This document shows, one piece after another, positions 1 through 10,261 of a stretch of DNA of 64,000 nt; the first letter of the stretch is position 1, and each line of letters opens with the position of its first letter. The notes under the pieces were generated by a model. That model had not been told where the DNA came from. It made no database searches and saw only the letters and a list, made by a program, of their open reading frames with translations. Origin of the DNA: Pandoraea captiosa (GTDB lineage: Bacteria > Pseudomonadota > Gammaproteobacteria > Burkholderiales > Burkholderiaceae); contig NZ_CABPSQ010000004.1 of NCBI RefSeq assembly GCF_902459775.1, positions 248,001 through 312,000 on the forward strand, given 5' to 3'. The position numbers were made by a program, and so were the translations under genes.

Positions 1-22
1 TTGCTATTGAATTGCTATCGAA

Positions 23-1654
23 TCACTTTTGCGCCATGAGCGGCTCGTAAGCCTCGCCGTTGATGCGCCGGGGCGTTGGCGTGAAGGCATCGCTCATCAC
101 ATCGTGCGCAGCGTTGTAATACGGCGTGTCGATGTCGAGCAAGCCGAGCATCGTATGTTCGAGTCGATCCGTCTGATACGGGCGTGCTTCGAGCGCGGCG
201 CGGGTGTCCACGTTCGGCGCCTGGCGTGTCCAGACGATCATCGGTATCTCGTAACCGGAGGCATCCGCGACGGATTGCCCGGTGTGGTTGCGCGTATGGC
301 CGACCTCCTGCGCGTGATCCGAACTGAATAGCAGGCTCGCGTCCGATTGCGTCGACGCCGCCATGGTCTTGCGGATCAGGTTCGAGACGACATAGTCGTT
401 GTAGGCGATGGCGTTGTCGTAATCGTTGCGTGAATGGCGTACCCACAGCGAGCGTCCGCGGGCTTCGAGATCGGCCATGACGCTGTCGTTGGTGTTGTCG
501 AAGCGTGCGAATTCGTCGGGGTAGCGCATGTCGTACGTGGGGTGCGCCCCCAGAAGATGCACGATGATGAGCTTGCGCGGGGCATCGTGCGCGAGCGCGG
601 CATCCATGACCGGCAGCAGGTTGCCGTCGAAATTGTTCTCGCCGCGTCCATAGCCCTTGTTGATGAAGGTGCGCTCGTCGGCACGGTTGGCCACGAGCCC
701 CAGCCACCCGTCGTTGGGCACCTGATTCGAGATCCAGAAGGTGCGATATCCCGCTTCCCTGGCGAGCATCACGAGATCGGGCTGCCGGGTCCACGCCTCG
801 GGATCGTCGAGGCTCGCGGGCGTGAGCATCTTCATGAGCGACGCCATCGTTGCCGGTTCGGAGGAGACGACGTCACGGAACACGGTCAGGTCGTCACGCA
901 TCGAGCCGAGCATCGGGGTGGTGTTGCGTGCATAGCCATAGATGGACATGTTGTTGCGGTTCAGGCTCTCGCCAATGACCCATACGACCGTTTTGCGCGC
1001 CGGTCCGCGATACCGCACCTGCCATTCGGCGCGTTGCGCCATGTTGCGCGCCAGTTCGCGCTGAAGTTCGTCGGCATGCGCCAACTGCCCCTTGTAATCG
1101 AGATAGCGGATCGGCCAGTAGAGCAGCGGATTCTCCTTGGCCATCGTGGGATTCAGATGAAGGGCGAAGAAGCCGGTAAAGAGCGTGACGATGGCGAGCT
1201 TGCTTCGACGCCGCAGCGCAGGTAGCGCACGCGACGCCTCGATGCGCGTCAGGCGGCGCTCCAGCACGGTGGCCACCGTCATCAGCAGGACGAAGGCGGC
1301 GCTCGCTTCGACCACGTCGCGCCAGTTATGCCGGAAAAACTCGCCGGTCTCCGAGGGGTTGGTGTTGAACACTGCCTGCAACACCAACAGATGGTTCGGG
1401 CGCAGGCCGAAGTAATCGCGCAGGAACCCTTTGGTGGCGGCGTCGAGGAAAAAGACGGCAATGACGCCAAGGGTCGTGGCACTGAGCCATGCGGGCCGCG
1501 CCCGCAGCAGCAGACACAGCCCTGCCAGACCGGGCAGGGCCGTCGCCATGATCGCGGCGCTCTTGCCGTATTCGTTGCCGCTGAGCATGCCGAGCGCCCA
1601 GAACATGGCCAGCCCGCCCAGCCCAATGCCCAGCCGGTAAAGAAGTGATCTCAA
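23..1654 (-). CDS. Phosphoethanolamine transferase-like inner-membrane sulfatase-fold enzyme
   Basis: The protein has hydrophobic N-terminal segments followed by a soluble alkaline-phosphatase/sulfatase domain. Visible family motifs are VIGESLNRNNMSIYGY (metal site), a Thr in SSEPATMASL that is the probable phospho-acceptor, HLLGAHPTY, and SSDHAQEVG near the end. This is the architecture of EptA/CptA enzymes, which move phosphoethanolamine from phosphatidylethanolamine to lipid A or core sugar at the periplasmic face. The acceptor is not determinable here. I prefer a TTG start at 1654 because GGGGGAC lies about 8 nt upstream. An in-frame ATG at 1726 would add 24 polar residues and has a weaker site. 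The resulting 543-544 aa fits the family. It sits downstream of csaA on the same strand with a 200-nt gap, so it probably has its own promoter. Confidence 0.8.
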   Translation of the reverse strand: MRSLLYRLGIGLGGLAMFWALGMLSGNEYGKSAAIMATALPGLAGLCLLLRARPAWLSATTLGVIAVFFLDAATKGFLRDYFGLRPNHLLVLQAVFNTNPSETGEFFRHNWRDVVEASAAFVLLMTVATVLERRLTRIEASRALPALRRRSKLAIVTLFTGFFALHLNPTMAKENPLLYWPIRYLDYKGQLAHADELQRELARNMAQRAEWQVRYRGPARKTVVWVIGESLNRNNMSIYGYARNTTPMLGSMRDDLTVFRDVVSSEPATMASLMKMLTPASLDDPEAWTRQPDLVMLAREAGYRTFWISNQVPNDGWLGLVANRADERTFINKGYGRGENNFDGNLLPVMDAALAHDAPRKLIIVHLLGAHPTYDMRYPDEFARFDNTNDSVMADLEARGRSLWVRHSRNDYDNAIAYNDYVVSNLIRKTMAASTQSDASLLFSSDHAQEVGHTRNHTGQSVADASGYEIPMIVWTRQAPNVDTRAALEARPYQTDRLEHTMLGLLDIDTPYYNAAHDVMSDAFTPTPRRINGEAYEPLMAQK

Positions 1655-1863
1655 GATGAATGTCCCCCAATGCTGCTGGCACGTCGAAGCGTGCCTGTCG
1701 ATCGTCGCTCGCCCACGCGTGGTCATGACGCGAAGCCTGCAAGCCTCGCTTGGCGGCAGCGATTCGACCGGGGAATGGGATTTTGGGTTCTTGAGGGACT
1801 AATTTTTGGGACGAATGCCGGTCGGTATTCCGATATTTCTCAGGAACCCGACGCGTCGGCACG

Positions 1864-2229
1864 TCAGTGCAGGCGCGCGCCGTTGGGCACGGGGCGCTCG
1901 ACACCCGCCAGCACGATCGCGCCATCGGTATCGGCGAATCCTGTCACCAGCACCTCCGAGACCACGCCTGCAATGCGTTTCGGCGCAAAGTTGCACACGC
2001 ACAGCACTTGACGTCCGACGAGGCCTTCCGGGGTGTAATGCACGGTGATCTGGGCGCTGGACGTCTTCACGCCCATCTCGCCCAGATCGACCTCCAGCAC
2101 ATAGGCCGGTTTTCTGGCTTTCTCGTTGACGCGAGCGGCCACGATGGTGCCCACACGCAACTCGATCTTCTCGAAGTCCTGCCACTCGATAGAGGGCGCG
2201 GTGTCGGCGGTTTTGACGGTGTCGGTCAT
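1864..2229 (-). CDS. csaA: CsaA-type tRNA-binding-domain protein (export chaperone)
   Basis: This is a 121-aa single-domain OB-fold protein. The sequence [20 protein letters not shown] followed by [19 protein letters not shown] and the C-terminal PNGARLH is typical of the CsaA/EMAP-II-like tRNA-binding family. In Bacillus, CsaA acts as a homodimeric secretion chaperone; the proteobacterial role is less clear. Length matches stand-alone CsaA (about 110-120 aa). The ATG is preceded by GAGTCCCTC-type sequence with a GAGGAGT element on the coding strand. It lies between an araC-family regulator and the phosphoethanolamine-transferase-like gene, all on the minus strand, but the gaps (over 200 nt) do not suggest an obligatory operon. 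Confidence 0.88.
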   Translation of the reverse strand: MTDTVKTADTAPSIEWQDFEKIELRVGTIVAARVNEKARKPAYVLEVDLGEMGVKTSSAQITVHYTPEGLVGRQVLCVCNFAPKRIAGVVSEVLVTGFADTDGAIVLAGVERPVPNGARLH

Positions 2230-2442
2230 GAGGGACTCCTCGATGGGCGCCTGAATCCTGAAGGGAGACGATGAATGAAGCGCAGGAGCTTAACGCGGCG
2301 CACGCCCGTGCGGCTTGTGAAATCCGGCAGGCGGCGCGCTGACGACGCGGGGCAAGCGGTGGCAAGCAACCACCGGCCCGATCCCCGATACCCGACACCC
2401 GGTACAGGCAACTGGCAACGGACGACCCGCCACCGGCGCGGG

Positions 2443-3240
2443 TCAGCCTTGCGCGAGGTCCCCGGCGTTGCACGTGGCCGCGTGCTTGCGACGCCATGCG
2501 GCGGGCGTCAGGCCATAGTGCTGTCGAAACGCGTGCGTCAGTGCGCTCTGATCGTTGAAGCCGACGTCGAGCGCGATTTCAGCGAGCGGCGTGTCCTCGG
2601 CGACGAGCCGCGACGCCGCTTGCGTCAGACGCAGACGCATGAGGTGTCGGTGCGGCGTCTCGCCGGTCATCGCCACGAAGCAGTCGTGAAAGTGGCGAAC
2701 GCTCATACCGGCTTCGCGCGCGAGCGTCGCGGTGTCGAGCGGCGTGGCCAGATCGGCTTGCAGTCGCCTGTCGACCTGCGCCAGATCCAGTCGAACGGTG
2801 CGCGACGCATGGCGCGCCGGCGCCAGCCGCGCCGTGAGTGCCGCCAGCCAGTCGCGCACGGCGGGGTCGTCAGCATCGAGCGGGCGGCCGGTGTCGATAC
2901 TCGCGCTCACCCGGCGCGCCAACGCCAGCAGCTTCGTATCCAGGGCAAAGAACGCCGCATGCGCGAAGGCGCGCTCAGCGCCCGTCTGTCGTGCGACAGG
3001 CGACGGCACGTCCAGCACGACCTGGCGGTTCGGCCCGTCGCCCCGATAGTCATGTCGCACACCCGCCGGAATCACCACACCGTTGCGTGCGCCGACGCGC
3101 CCCGACTGCGCAGTGTTGTCGTCAAGCGTGAGCGACATGCGCCCGGACAACCCGATCACGACCTGATGAAAGTCGTGCGTGTCGGTGCTGTCGGTGGGAC
3201 GGTACTCGCGCAGTTCGAGAATCGGAGCGGGGGCGGCCAT
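2443..3240 (-). CDS. AraC-family transcriptional regulator
   Basis: The 265-aa protein has an N-terminal cupin-like sensing half (about residues 1-110; DFHQVVIGLSGRMSLTLDD, then VIPAGVRHDYRGDG) and a C-terminal AraC double helix-turn-helix. The second HTH shows the family signature EIALDVGFNDQSALTHAFRQ followed by GLTPAAWRR. Such two-domain regulators usually activate one nearby operon after binding a small ligand. The gene is divergent from the ssu genes that start 294 nt away, so control of ssu or self-control is possible, though ssu in other bacteria is usually under CysB/Cbl. The ligand is unknown. Confidence 0.85.
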   Translation of the reverse strand: MAAPAPILELREYRPTDSTDTHDFHQVVIGLSGRMSLTLDDNTAQSGRVGARNGVVIPAGVRHDYRGDGPNRQVVLDVPSPVARQTGAERAFAHAAFFALDTKLLALARRVSASIDTGRPLDADDPAVRDWLAALTARLAPARHASRTVRLDLAQVDRRLQADLATPLDTATLAREAGMSVRHFHDCFVAMTGETPHRHLMRLRLTQAASRLVAEDTPLAEIALDVGFNDQSALTHAFRQHYGLTPAAWRRKHAATCNAGDLAQG

Positions 3241-3389
3241 AAGACGTTGCTCGTTGGACGTCGGCTAAGCGGCAGAAACACGGAAATCGTCGCGAAATCG
3301 GACGTTAGCACCATTTCTGGGAATAAGACGGGAGAGGTGCATGACTTCAGGTTATGAGAAAACGCGCAAAGCTATCCCGGATTGATTGG

Positions 3390-3418
3390 TTCGGCCTCGC
3401 AGGACGGATCGCTACACT
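3390..3418 (+). promoter_or_regulatory. Candidate sigma-70 promoter for ssu operon
   Basis: TTCGGC (3390-3395), a 17-nt spacer and TACACT (3413-3418) lie about 115 nt before ssuE. The match is moderate and no CysB-like site was recognised. Confidence 0.3.
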
Positions 3419-3534
3419 GGTTCTCCAGTGGCCGGAGACCCCGGCCGGCGTCGTACCAGCACGGGCAACCGCTCACCGCCAGTGCGATGCGCTTCGATTC
3501 CTCCGGGCCAGCGGCCCGTCTTTGGCAGGGAAGT

Positions 3535-4143
3535 ATGACATACGCCGTTACGATTTCGGGCAGCCCGTCGGCCGCCTCGCGCAGCGCCCGGTTGCTGCGT
3601 TTCGTCGAATCCGAACTGGTCGAGGCCGGTATCGAGGTTCGCCGCATCGACATTCGCGCCTTGTCGCCTGCGGCATTGCTCGCGGCCGATACGTCGCACG
3701 ACGACCTGCGCTACGCGCTGGCGCAAGTCGCCGGCGCACAAGCCGTGGTTGTCGCCACCCCGGTCTACAAGGCGGCCTACAGCGGACTGCTCAAGGCATT
3801 CCTCGATGTGTTGCCGCAAGACGGCCTCGCCGACAAACTCGTCGCTCCCTTTGCCACGGGCGGTAGCCCCGCGCATTTGCTCGCCCTCGACTACGCGCTC
3901 AAGCCGGTGCTCTCCGCGCTCGGCGCGCAACACATTCTGCGTGGGGTGTTCGCGGTCGATCAGCAGGTGCCCAAAGAAGAGGGCGCCACGCTGGATGCGA
4001 CCATCGCCGAGCGACTCGGCGCGACCGTCGATCAGCTCTCGCAATGGCTGCATGAGCGTGAGGTGATTCGTCAGTGGCCTGCGAAGACGGCCGAGGGCAT
4101 TCGCAATGCACGTAGCGCAAACCGCGCCACGCTCGCTGCCTGA
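3535..4143 (+). CDS. ssuE: NADPH-dependent FMN reductase
   Basis: This 202-aa flavodoxin-like enzyme supplies reduced FMN to the alkanesulfonate monooxygenase encoded just downstream. The phosphate-binding [15 protein letters not shown] at residues 7-21 and the [20 protein letters not shown] segment are characteristic of SsuE. The ATG at 3535 has GGCAGGGAAG just upstream and gives the family's normal length (about 190-200 aa). Longer in-frame ATGs would add an unconserved arginine-rich stretch. It is the first gene of ssuE-D-C-B-F and is separated from ssuD by only 14 nt. ssuA, which usually lies between E and D, is absent. Confidence 0.93.
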   Translation: MTYAVTISGSPSAASRSARLLRFVESELVEAGIEVRRIDIRALSPAALLAADTSHDDLRYALAQVAGAQAVVVATPVYKAAYSGLLKAFLDVLPQDGLADKLVAPFATGGSPAHLLALDYALKPVLSALGAQHILRGVFAVDQQVPKEEGATLDATIAERLGATVDQLSQWLHEREVIRQWPAKTAEGIRNARSANRATLAA

Positions 4144-4157
4144 TTGCCGGAGTTCGT

Positions 4158-5318
4158 ATGCAAGTTTTCTGGTTCATTCCGACGCACGGCGACACGCGCT
4201 ATCTCGGCACATCCGATGGCGGACGCCTGTTCGATTTCGATTACGCACGTCAGGTCGCCAGCGCAGTCGACACGCTCGGCTACGAAGGGGTGTTGCTGCC
4301 GACGGGCCGGTCTTGCGAAGACGCCTGGGTCACGGCGTCGAGCCTGATCGGCGCCACGCGGAACCTGAAGTTTCTCGTCGCCATCCGCCCGGGGATCGCA
4401 TCGCCCGCGCTGACGGCGCGCATGGCTTCGACGTTCGATCGTCTGTCGGGGGGCAGACTGTTGATCAACGTCGTGACAGGGGGTGACGCAGGTGAGCTCG
4501 AAGGCGATGGCTTCTTCGCGGACCATGCCGAACGTTACGAGGTGACCGACGAGTTCCTGCGCATCTGGCGCGCGATCCTCGAAAAGTCGCATACCGGCGA
4601 GAGTGTCGATTTCGAGGGCAATCATCTGCGTGCGAAGGGCGCGAAGCTGCTTTATCCGCCGGTGCAGACACCGCACCCACCGCTGTACTTCGGTGGCTCG
4701 TCGGAGGCGGCGCGGCAGATTGCCGCCGAACAGCTCGATGTCTACCTGACCTGGGGCGAGCCGCTGGCCGACGTCGCCGAAAAAATCGCCGACGTACGCG
4801 CACGTGCCGCCAAACTCGGCCGCACGCTGCGCTTCGGGTTGCGCCTGCATGTGATCGTTCGCGAGACGGAAGACGACGCATGGCGCGCGGCCGACTCGCT
4901 CATCAGCAAACTCGACGACGAGACCATTGCGCGCGTGCAGACCCAGTTCGCGAAGATGGACTCGGAAGGGCAGCGACGCATGGCGGCGCTGCATGGCGGG
5001 CGCCGCGACAAGCTCGTGGTCGCGCCCAACCTGTGGGCCGGCGTGGGGCTGGTACGCGGGGGGGCCGGCACGGCACTCGTGGGCGACGGTCCGACGGTGG
5101 CGCAGCGCTTGCGCGAATACGCCGATCTGGGCATCGACACCTTCATTCTGTCTGGCTACCCGCACCTCGAAGAAGCGTATCGCTTCGCCGAACTCGTGTT
5201 TCCGCATCTGCCGGAGCGGGTGCGAAGCAAGCTCGGTGGCCTCGACAAGGTCCCGCTGTCCGGTCCCGTCGGCGAAGTCATGGCCAACAACATCGTGCCG
5301 CAGGCGTCGCAGAGCTGA
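4158..5318 (+). CDS. ssuD: FMNH2-dependent alkanesulfonate monooxygenase
   Basis: The 386-aa bacterial luciferase-family TIM barrel begins [18 protein letters not shown], as SsuD proteins do. It contains [15 protein letters not shown] and [20 protein letters not shown], both strongly conserved in SsuD. The enzyme cleaves C1-C14 alkanesulfonates to aldehyde and sulfite using FMNH2 from SsuE and O2. Length matches E. coli SsuD (381 aa). It follows ssuE by 14 nt and precedes ssuC by 108 nt, so it is part of one sulfur-starvation operon. Confidence 0.96.
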   Translation: MQVFWFIPTHGDTRYLGTSDGGRLFDFDYARQVASAVDTLGYEGVLLPTGRSCEDAWVTASSLIGATRNLKFLVAIRPGIASPALTARMASTFDRLSGGRLLINVVTGGDAGELEGDGFFADHAERYEVTDEFLRIWRAILEKSHTGESVDFEGNHLRAKGAKLLYPPVQTPHPPLYFGGSSEAARQIAAEQLDVYLTWGEPLADVAEKIADVRARAAKLGRTLRFGLRLHVIVRETEDDAWRAADSLISKLDDETIARVQTQFAKMDSEGQRRMAALHGGRRDKLVVAPNLWAGVGLVRGGAGTALVGDGPTVAQRLREYADLGIDTFILSGYPHLEEAYRFAELVFPHLPERVRSKLGGLDKVPLSGPVGEVMANNIVPQASQS

Positions 5319-5426
5319 GCGACGGCCACGTTGCGTTGTACTGTGCTGTGCCGCTCGACGTCGCATCGACTTCACCTGTAACGAAACCCTCCGGCCGACT
5401 CACGTGAATGCTCCGGGAGAATTTGC

Positions 5427-6323
5427 ATGACCCAAACCACTTCAACGACATTGACCGACGCCACGGCCAACACCACCGCCACTGTCGCTTCAGGCGCAGC
5501 CGGTAATGTTGCCGCAAGCGCCGCACCGGATACGTTGCAACGCTATCGGCGCACGCTCGCGCGACGCCTCGCGCCGTGGGCCGTCCCCATTGCGCTGGTC
5601 GCACTGTGGCAACTCGCTGCGGAAGCGGGCTGGTTGTCGACACGTGTGTTGCCGGCGCCGTCTGCCGTTGTCGAAGCCGCGTGGCAACTGGCAATCACCG
5701 GTCAGATCTGGCGCGACATTGGCGTCTCGACGGGACGCGCCGTCATCGGCTTCGTCATCGGCGGCGGCCTTGGCCTGTTGCTGGGCATGCTGACCGGTCT
5801 GTCGCGCGTGGCGGAAACGGCGCTGGACTCCTCGTTCCAGATGCTGCGCAACATTCCGCATCTGGCGCTCATTCCGCTGGTGATCCTGTGGTTCGGCATC
5901 GACGAGAAAGCCAAGCTGTTCCTTGTCTCGATCGGCGTGTTCTTCCCGATGTACCTCAATACCTACGCCGGGATCCGCGCCGTCGATCCGGCGCTGGTCG
6001 AGATGGCGCGCAGTTACGGCCTGCGCGGCTGGGCACTGTATCGCGACGTAATTCTGCCGGGCGCGCTGCCGTCGATTCTCGTGGGCGTGCGCTTCTCGCT
6101 GGGCCTGATGTGGGTGACGCTGATCGTGGCGGAAACCATCTCGGCGCAATCGGGCATTGGCTACCTGACGATGAACGCCCGCGAGTTCCTGCAAACCGAC
6201 ATCGTGCTCGTAGGGATTTTGCTGTACGCACTGCTGGGCAAGCTGGCTGACGTGCTGGCCAAGGAACTGGAATTTCGCTGGTTGCGCTGGCATCCGGCCT
6301 TTCAACGAGGAGCCGCCGCATGA
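5427..6323 (+). CDS. ssuC: Sulfonate ABC transporter permease
   Basis: This 298-aa BPD-type permease has about six membrane segments and an N-terminal Ala/Thr-rich lead (residues 1-45) before the first helix. The cytoplasmic EAA loop reads [19 protein letters not shown], where it contacts the ATPase. Strong similarity to SsuC is also seen in [27 protein letters not shown] precedes the ATG. The stop overlaps the ssuB start by 4 nt (ATGA), which suggests translational coupling. Its cognate periplasmic binding protein SsuA is not encoded in this operon. Confidence 0.93.
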   Translation: MTQTTSTTLTDATANTTATVASGAAGNVAASAAPDTLQRYRRTLARRLAPWAVPIALVALWQLAAEAGWLSTRVLPAPSAVVEAAWQLAITGQIWRDIGVSTGRAVIGFVIGGGLGLLLGMLTGLSRVAETALDSSFQMLRNIPHLALIPLVILWFGIDEKAKLFLVSIGVFFPMYLNTYAGIRAVDPALVEMARSYGLRGWALYRDVILPGALPSILVGVRFSLGLMWVTLIVAETISAQSGIGYLTMNAREFLQTDIVLVGILLYALLGKLADVLAKELEFRWLRWHPAFQRGAAA

Positions 6324-7336
6324 GCGCACAACAACTGGCCCCGGTCGCGGGCGCCGATATCGAAGCCGAATGGACGGCCGAACAACGCGCGACGTCAGGC
6401 ACAGGCCGATTGCCGCTCGATCCGCATGCCGACCCGTACGGCACGCAACTGCCGTTGGGAAGCCACGTCGGTGCGCAACGTACGGCACCGGGGACGAATC
6501 TTAAAGTGGTGCACCCCGCGAGTGACACGCATGGTGCCAACGTGGCCGCCGGCGGTTTGCGCATCGACGCCGTGGGCAAGCGTTATGGCGCACGCTCGGT
6601 ATTGTCGGATTTTTCGCTGACGATTCCGCGCGGCGGATTCGCCGCCATTGTGGGGCGTAGCGGTTGCGGCAAGTCCACGCTGTTGCGCCTGATCGCCGGG
6701 CTGGAGACGCCGGATGCCGGTCGTATCACGCTCGATGGTCATGCGCTGGACGGCACGTCCGCCAAGGTTGCGACGCGCATCATGTTCCAGGACGCGCGCC
6801 TGTTGCCGTGGCGCACGGTGCTGGAGAACGTGGCCATCGGCCTGCCGAAGTCTTCGCATGCGCAGGCGCTCGAAGTGCTGCGCGAGGTGGGGCTCGCTGA
6901 GCGCGCCAACGACTGGCCGAGCCAGTTGTCGGGCGGTCAGCGTCAGCGTGTGGCGCTGGCGCGCGCGCTGGTGCATCAGCCGGACCTGCTGCTGCTCGAC
7001 GAACCGTTGGGCGCGCTCGATGCGCTCACTCGCATCGAAATGCATGCGCTGATCGAGCGGCTCTGGCGCGCTCACGGCTTTACCGCATTGCTCGTGACGC
7101 ACGACGTCCAGGAAGCGGTGGCGCTGGCCGATCGCGTCGTGCTGATCGAACAGGGACAACTTGGGCTGGACCAATCGGTGTCGCTGGCGCGTCCGCGCGC
7201 GAGGGGCAGCGTCGAATTCGCCGGGCTCGAAGCTCAGGTGCTCGCGCGCGTGTTGCAAACCGAAGTTGCACCGTCCTCGCATGCCGCCGCAGCCGAGCCG
7301 CTTTGGCCGGCGGCGACCGTGCGCTGGGCCGTCTGA
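6320..7336 (+). CDS. ssuB: Sulfonate ABC transporter ATPase
   Basis: The 338-aa ABC ATPase has Walker [10 protein letters not shown] (near residue 112), signature [15 protein letters not shown], Walker B LLLLDEP and the switch His in [11 protein letters not shown]. It energises uptake of aliphatic sulfonates with SsuC. An unusual feature is an N-terminal extension of about 75 residues before the nucleotide-binding fold, rich in polar residues and without recognisable motifs. E. coli SsuB (255 aa) lacks it. The ATG overlaps the ssuC stop, so the extension is probably translated, although internal starts cannot be excluded. Confidence 0.92.
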   Translation: MSAQQLAPVAGADIEAEWTAEQRATSGTGRLPLDPHADPYGTQLPLGSHVGAQRTAPGTNLKVVHPASDTHGANVAAGGLRIDAVGKRYGARSVLSDFSLTIPRGGFAAIVGRSGCGKSTLLRLIAGLETPDAGRITLDGHALDGTSAKVATRIMFQDARLLPWRTVLENVAIGLPKSSHAQALEVLREVGLAERANDWPSQLSGGQRQRVALARALVHQPDLLLLDEPLGALDALTRIEMHALIERLWRAHGFTALLVTHDVQEAVALADRVVLIEQGQLGLDQSVSLARPRARGSVEFAGLEAQVLARVLQTEVAPSSHAAAAEPLWPAATVRWAV

Positions 7337-7394
7337 ACCGAATCGCCAATTTTTCGAACCGATCCACCCGATTTTGCGAACACAGGAGTTCACC

Positions 7395-7610
7395 ATGGGT
7401 ATCACTGCCATTAACGTCCGTAACCAGTTCAAAGGCCGCATTCGCGAGATTCTGCGCGGCCCCGTGCTGTCCGAAGTCGACGTCGAAACCCCGAGCGGTA
7501 TCGTGACGTCGGTCATCACCACGCGCTCCATCGACGAGTTGCGTCTGGACGTAGGCTCCGAAGTCGTGGCGCTGGTCAAGGCCACCGAGGTCTCGCTGGC
7601 GAAGCTCTGA
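7395..7610 (+). CDS. ssuF: SsuF-like TOBE-domain molybdopterin/oxyanion-binding protein
   Basis: This is a 71-aa single TOBE domain: MGITAINVRNQFKGRIREIL, then VDVETPSGIVTSVITT and LVKATEVSLAKL at the end. In pseudomonads and burkholderias a protein of this kind ends the ssu operon and is called SsuF. Its exact role in sulfonate use is not settled, and binding of molybdate or a related anion is inferred from the fold. AGGAG at 7384-7388 is correctly spaced for the ATG. It lies 58 nt after ssuB and is the last gene before a long dyad. Confidence 0.85.
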   Translation: MGITAINVRNQFKGRIREILRGPVLSEVDVETPSGIVTSVITTRSIDELRLDVGSEVVALVKATEVSLAKL

Positions 7611-7688
7611 GGCCGCATCGCCGCTGACTCGATGCATGGTCGGCGGCCCGCCGTTGTCCTGTTTTTCCTGTTTTTTCCTGTGTAGAGA

Positions 7689-7727
7689 CCTGCATCGGAC
7701 GCACGCGGGGGCGACGTCCGATGCAGG
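7689..7727. repeat. 13-bp perfect inverted repeat between ssuF and gltX
   Basis: CCTGCATCGGACG at 7689-7701 is repeated in inverted orientation at 7715-7727 around a 13-nt GC-rich loop. There is no T-tract on either side, so it is not a classical intrinsic terminator. It may be an mRNA 3' stabiliser for ssu or a protein site. Confidence 0.7.
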
Positions 7728-7785
7728 ATGCAGGAAATTCCGAGCCCCGTCTCGGACTGTGCCGCGAATGCACGCACTCGGCTGA

Positions 7786-7791
7786 TATAAT
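7786..7791 (+). promoter_or_regulatory. Candidate -10 element for gltX
   Basis: A perfect TATAAT lies 93 nt before the gltX ATG. No good -35 hexamer is seen at the normal distance. Confidence 0.45.
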
Positions 7792-7883
7792 GACGGCTTC
7801 CAACTGTTGGCGACCCGCCTGCGCGAGACCCTCCGCCGCGGGCGTTTTTGTTTGTCGCCGACGCGATGCACCGAAGCCAAACC

Positions 7884-9275
7884 ATGACCACTGTCCGCAC
7901 CCGCTTTGCGCCTAGCCCGACCGGATTCATCCATCTGGGCAACATCCGTTCCGCTCTCTATCCGTGGGCCTTCGCGCGTCACAACAACGGCGCGTTCATC
8001 CTGCGTATCGAAGATACCGATCTCGAGCGTTCGTCCCAGGAAGCCGTGCAGGTCATTCTGGAAGGCATGGAATGGCTGGGCCTCGACTACGACGAAGGTC
8101 CGTTCTATCAGATGCAGCGCATGGATCGTTACCGCGAAGTGCTCGAGCAACTGAAGGCGGGCGGTCACGTCTATCCGTGCTACATGAGCATGGAAGCGCT
8201 GGACGAATTGCGTGAGCAGCAACGCGCACGCGGTGAGAAGCCGCGCTACGACGGTCGCTGGCGTCCGGAACCGGGCAAGGTGCTGCCCGAACCGCCGGCC
8301 GGCGTGGAACCGGTGCTGCGCTTCAAGAATCCGCTGAGCGGCAGCGTCGTGTGGGAAGACGCCGTGAAGGGGCGCATCGAAATCTCGAATGAAGAACTCG
8401 ACGATCTGGTGATCGCGCGTCCCGACGGCACGCCGACGTATAACTTCTGCGTGGTCGTCGACGACATCGACATGGATATCACGCATGTGATTCGCGGTGA
8501 CGACCACGTGAACAACACGCCGCGCCAGATCAACATCTTCGAGGCGCTCGGCAAGCAACCGCCGGTGTACGCGCACTTGCCCACGGTGCTCAACGACCAG
8601 GGCGAGAAGATGTCCAAGCGCAACGGCGCCATGAGCGTGGTGCAGTATCGCGAAGAAGGTTATCTGCCCGAAGCGGTCGTGAATTATCTGGCCCGTCTGG
8701 GCTGGGCGCATGGCGACGCGGAAGTCTTCTCCCGCGAGCAGTTCGTCGCCTGGTTCGATCTGGAGCACCTGGGCAAGTCGCCGGCACAGCACAACCCGGA
8801 AAAGCTTCAGTGGCTCAACAACCAGTACCTGAAGCAGGCCGACAACGAGCGTCTGGCCGGTCTGACCGAGCCGTTCCTGCAAAAGGCGGGTGTCTCGATC
8901 GAGGGCGGGGCGTCGCTCGCCGGCGTGGTCGGCCTGTTCAAGGACCGCGCGAACACGATCAAGGACATTGCGGCCAGCGCCGAGATGTTCTACCGTGCGC
9001 CCGCACCGTCGGCCGAAGACGTGGCGCAGCACATGACGGATGCTGCACGTGCAGCCGTGAAAGATCTGGCTGTCGCATTGGCCGCGTTGCCCGAATGGAA
9101 GAAGGGAGCGATTTCACCGGCCTTCAAGGCAACGCTCGCGCAGCATGGCATGAAGATGCCGCAACTCGCGATGCCGGTGCGCCTGCTCGTGGTCGGCACC
9201 ACGCACACGCCGGCCATCGATGCCGTGCTCGAACTGCTGGGCCGCGATACGGTGCTCGCCCGTCTGGGCGCCTGA
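7884..9275 (+). CDS. gltX: Glutamyl-tRNA synthetase
   Basis: The 463-aa class I synthetase charges tRNA-Glu. Motifs seen are [20 protein letters not shown] (HIGH-type, near the N-terminus) and [11 protein letters not shown] (KMSKS loop), with the Rossmann-fold insert [20 protein letters not shown] between them. I chose the ATG at 7884 because the conserved [14 protein letters not shown] begins there. An upstream ATG at 7848 would add 12 unconserved residues. It is monocistronic, with a TATAAT upstream and a strong intrinsic terminator 49 nt downstream. Confidence 0.97.
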   Translation: MTTVRTRFAPSPTGFIHLGNIRSALYPWAFARHNNGAFILRIEDTDLERSSQEAVQVILEGMEWLGLDYDEGPFYQMQRMDRYREVLEQLKAGGHVYPCYMSMEALDELREQQRARGEKPRYDGRWRPEPGKVLPEPPAGVEPVLRFKNPLSGSVVWEDAVKGRIEISNEELDDLVIARPDGTPTYNFCVVVDDIDMDITHVIRGDDHVNNTPRQINIFEALGKQPPVYAHLPTVLNDQGEKMSKRNGAMSVVQYREEGYLPEAVVNYLARLGWAHGDAEVFSREQFVAWFDLEHLGKSPAQHNPEKLQWLNNQYLKQADNERLAGLTEPFLQKAGVSIEGGASLAGVVGLFKDRANTIKDIAASAEMFYRAPAPSAEDVAQHMTDAARAAVKDLAVALAALPEWKKGAISPAFKATLAQHGMKMPQLAMPVRLLVVGTTHTPAIDAVLELLGRDTVLARLGA

Positions 9276-9323
9276 CGGCTATCTTCATGCGGTTGCGGCG
9301 CCGTTTTGACGGCGCCGAAAGTC

Positions 9324-9363
9324 AAAAAACCCCGGAATGCGCATGCATCGCCGGGGTTTTTTT
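9324..9363 (+). terminator. Intrinsic terminator of gltX (bidirectional shape)
   Basis: AAAACCCCGG and CCGGGGTTTTTTT form a stem around a 15-nt loop. A-rich and T-rich flanks allow it to serve suhB, whose stop lies 38 nt away on the other strand. Confidence 0.9.
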
Positions 9364-9400
9364 ACGCGGGGCGCATGCGTCGATGCATGCCCGCGTGAAC

Positions 9401-10261
9401 TTACGCTTGCGGGTCCGCGTTCAGCGAGAGGGTCGTGCCCGCCTTGGACGTCGGCGCCGGGCGCTTGGTGAGCGAATAGCTCTCGAGCAGTTTGACCATC
9501 TGTGCGTAGATTTTCGGGTTGCCCGCCAGGATTTCGCCCTGGAACAGGAAGTCCGATTCGCCGGTGTAGTTGCCGACGAGACCTCCGGCTTCGCTGATCA
9601 GCAGGCTGCCTGCTGCCATGTCCCACGGGTTCAGACCCTGCTCGAAGAAGCCGTCCATGCGACCGGCGGCCACGTTGGCCAGATCCAGTGCGGCAGCGCC
9701 CGGGCGGCGGATGCCCGCGCAATGCTCCGTCATCGTGCCGAACATCTTCAGGTAGTTGTCCACGCCTTGCAGATCGCGGAACGGGAAGCCGGTGCCGATC
9801 AGGCCGTCGGCCAGACGATCACGGCGCGAGACGCGAATGCGCTTGCCGTCGAGGAACGCGCCGCGCCCGCGCGAAGCGGTGAACAGTTCGTTGCGGGTCG
9901 GATCGTAAATCACCCCCTGCGAGACGACGCCCTTGTGCGAGAGGGCAATCGACGTGCAGTAATAGGGCAGGCCGTGAATGAAGTTGGTGGTGCCGTCCAG
10001 CGGGTCGATGATCCACTGATATTCCGAGTCGGCATTGCCGTGCGCTTCGCCGGATTCCTCTGCGAGGATGGCGTGGTCGGGATAGGCTTCGAGGAGAACC
10101 TGAATGATCGCTTGCTCGGCCGCTTTGTCGACTTCCGTCACGAAGTCGTTGTGCTGCTTCTTGCTGACCTTGACGGTATCGATGTCGAGGGAGGCCCGGC
10201 TGATGATGTTGCCGGCGCGGCGCGCGGCTTTCACCGCGATATTGAGCATGGGATGCTGCAT
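9401..10261 (-). CDS. suhB: Inositol-1-monophosphatase / SuhB
   Basis: The 286-aa member of the Mg-dependent IMPase family has all metal-site motifs: ILAEESGE (near residue 65), [15 protein letters not shown] (83-97) and [15 protein letters not shown] (C-terminal third). In E. coli SuhB also joins the rRNA antitermination complex. The start [18 protein letters not shown] aligns with the family. The C-terminal tail (about 20 residues after LLESYSLTK) is longer than in E. coli SuhB (267 aa). It is divergent from trmJ. Confidence 0.95.
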   Translation of the reverse strand: MQHPMLNIAVKAARRAGNIISRASLDIDTVKVSKKQHNDFVTEVDKAAEQAIIQVLLEAYPDHAILAEESGEAHGNADSEYQWIIDPLDGTTNFIHGLPYYCTSIALSHKGVVSQGVIYDPTRNELFTASRGRGAFLDGKRIRVSRRDRLADGLIGTGFPFRDLQGVDNYLKMFGTMTEHCAGIRRPGAAALDLANVAAGRMDGFFEQGLNPWDMAAGSLLISEAGGLVGNYTGESDFLFQGEILAGNPKIYAQMVKLLESYSLTKRPAPTSKAGTTLSLNADPQA

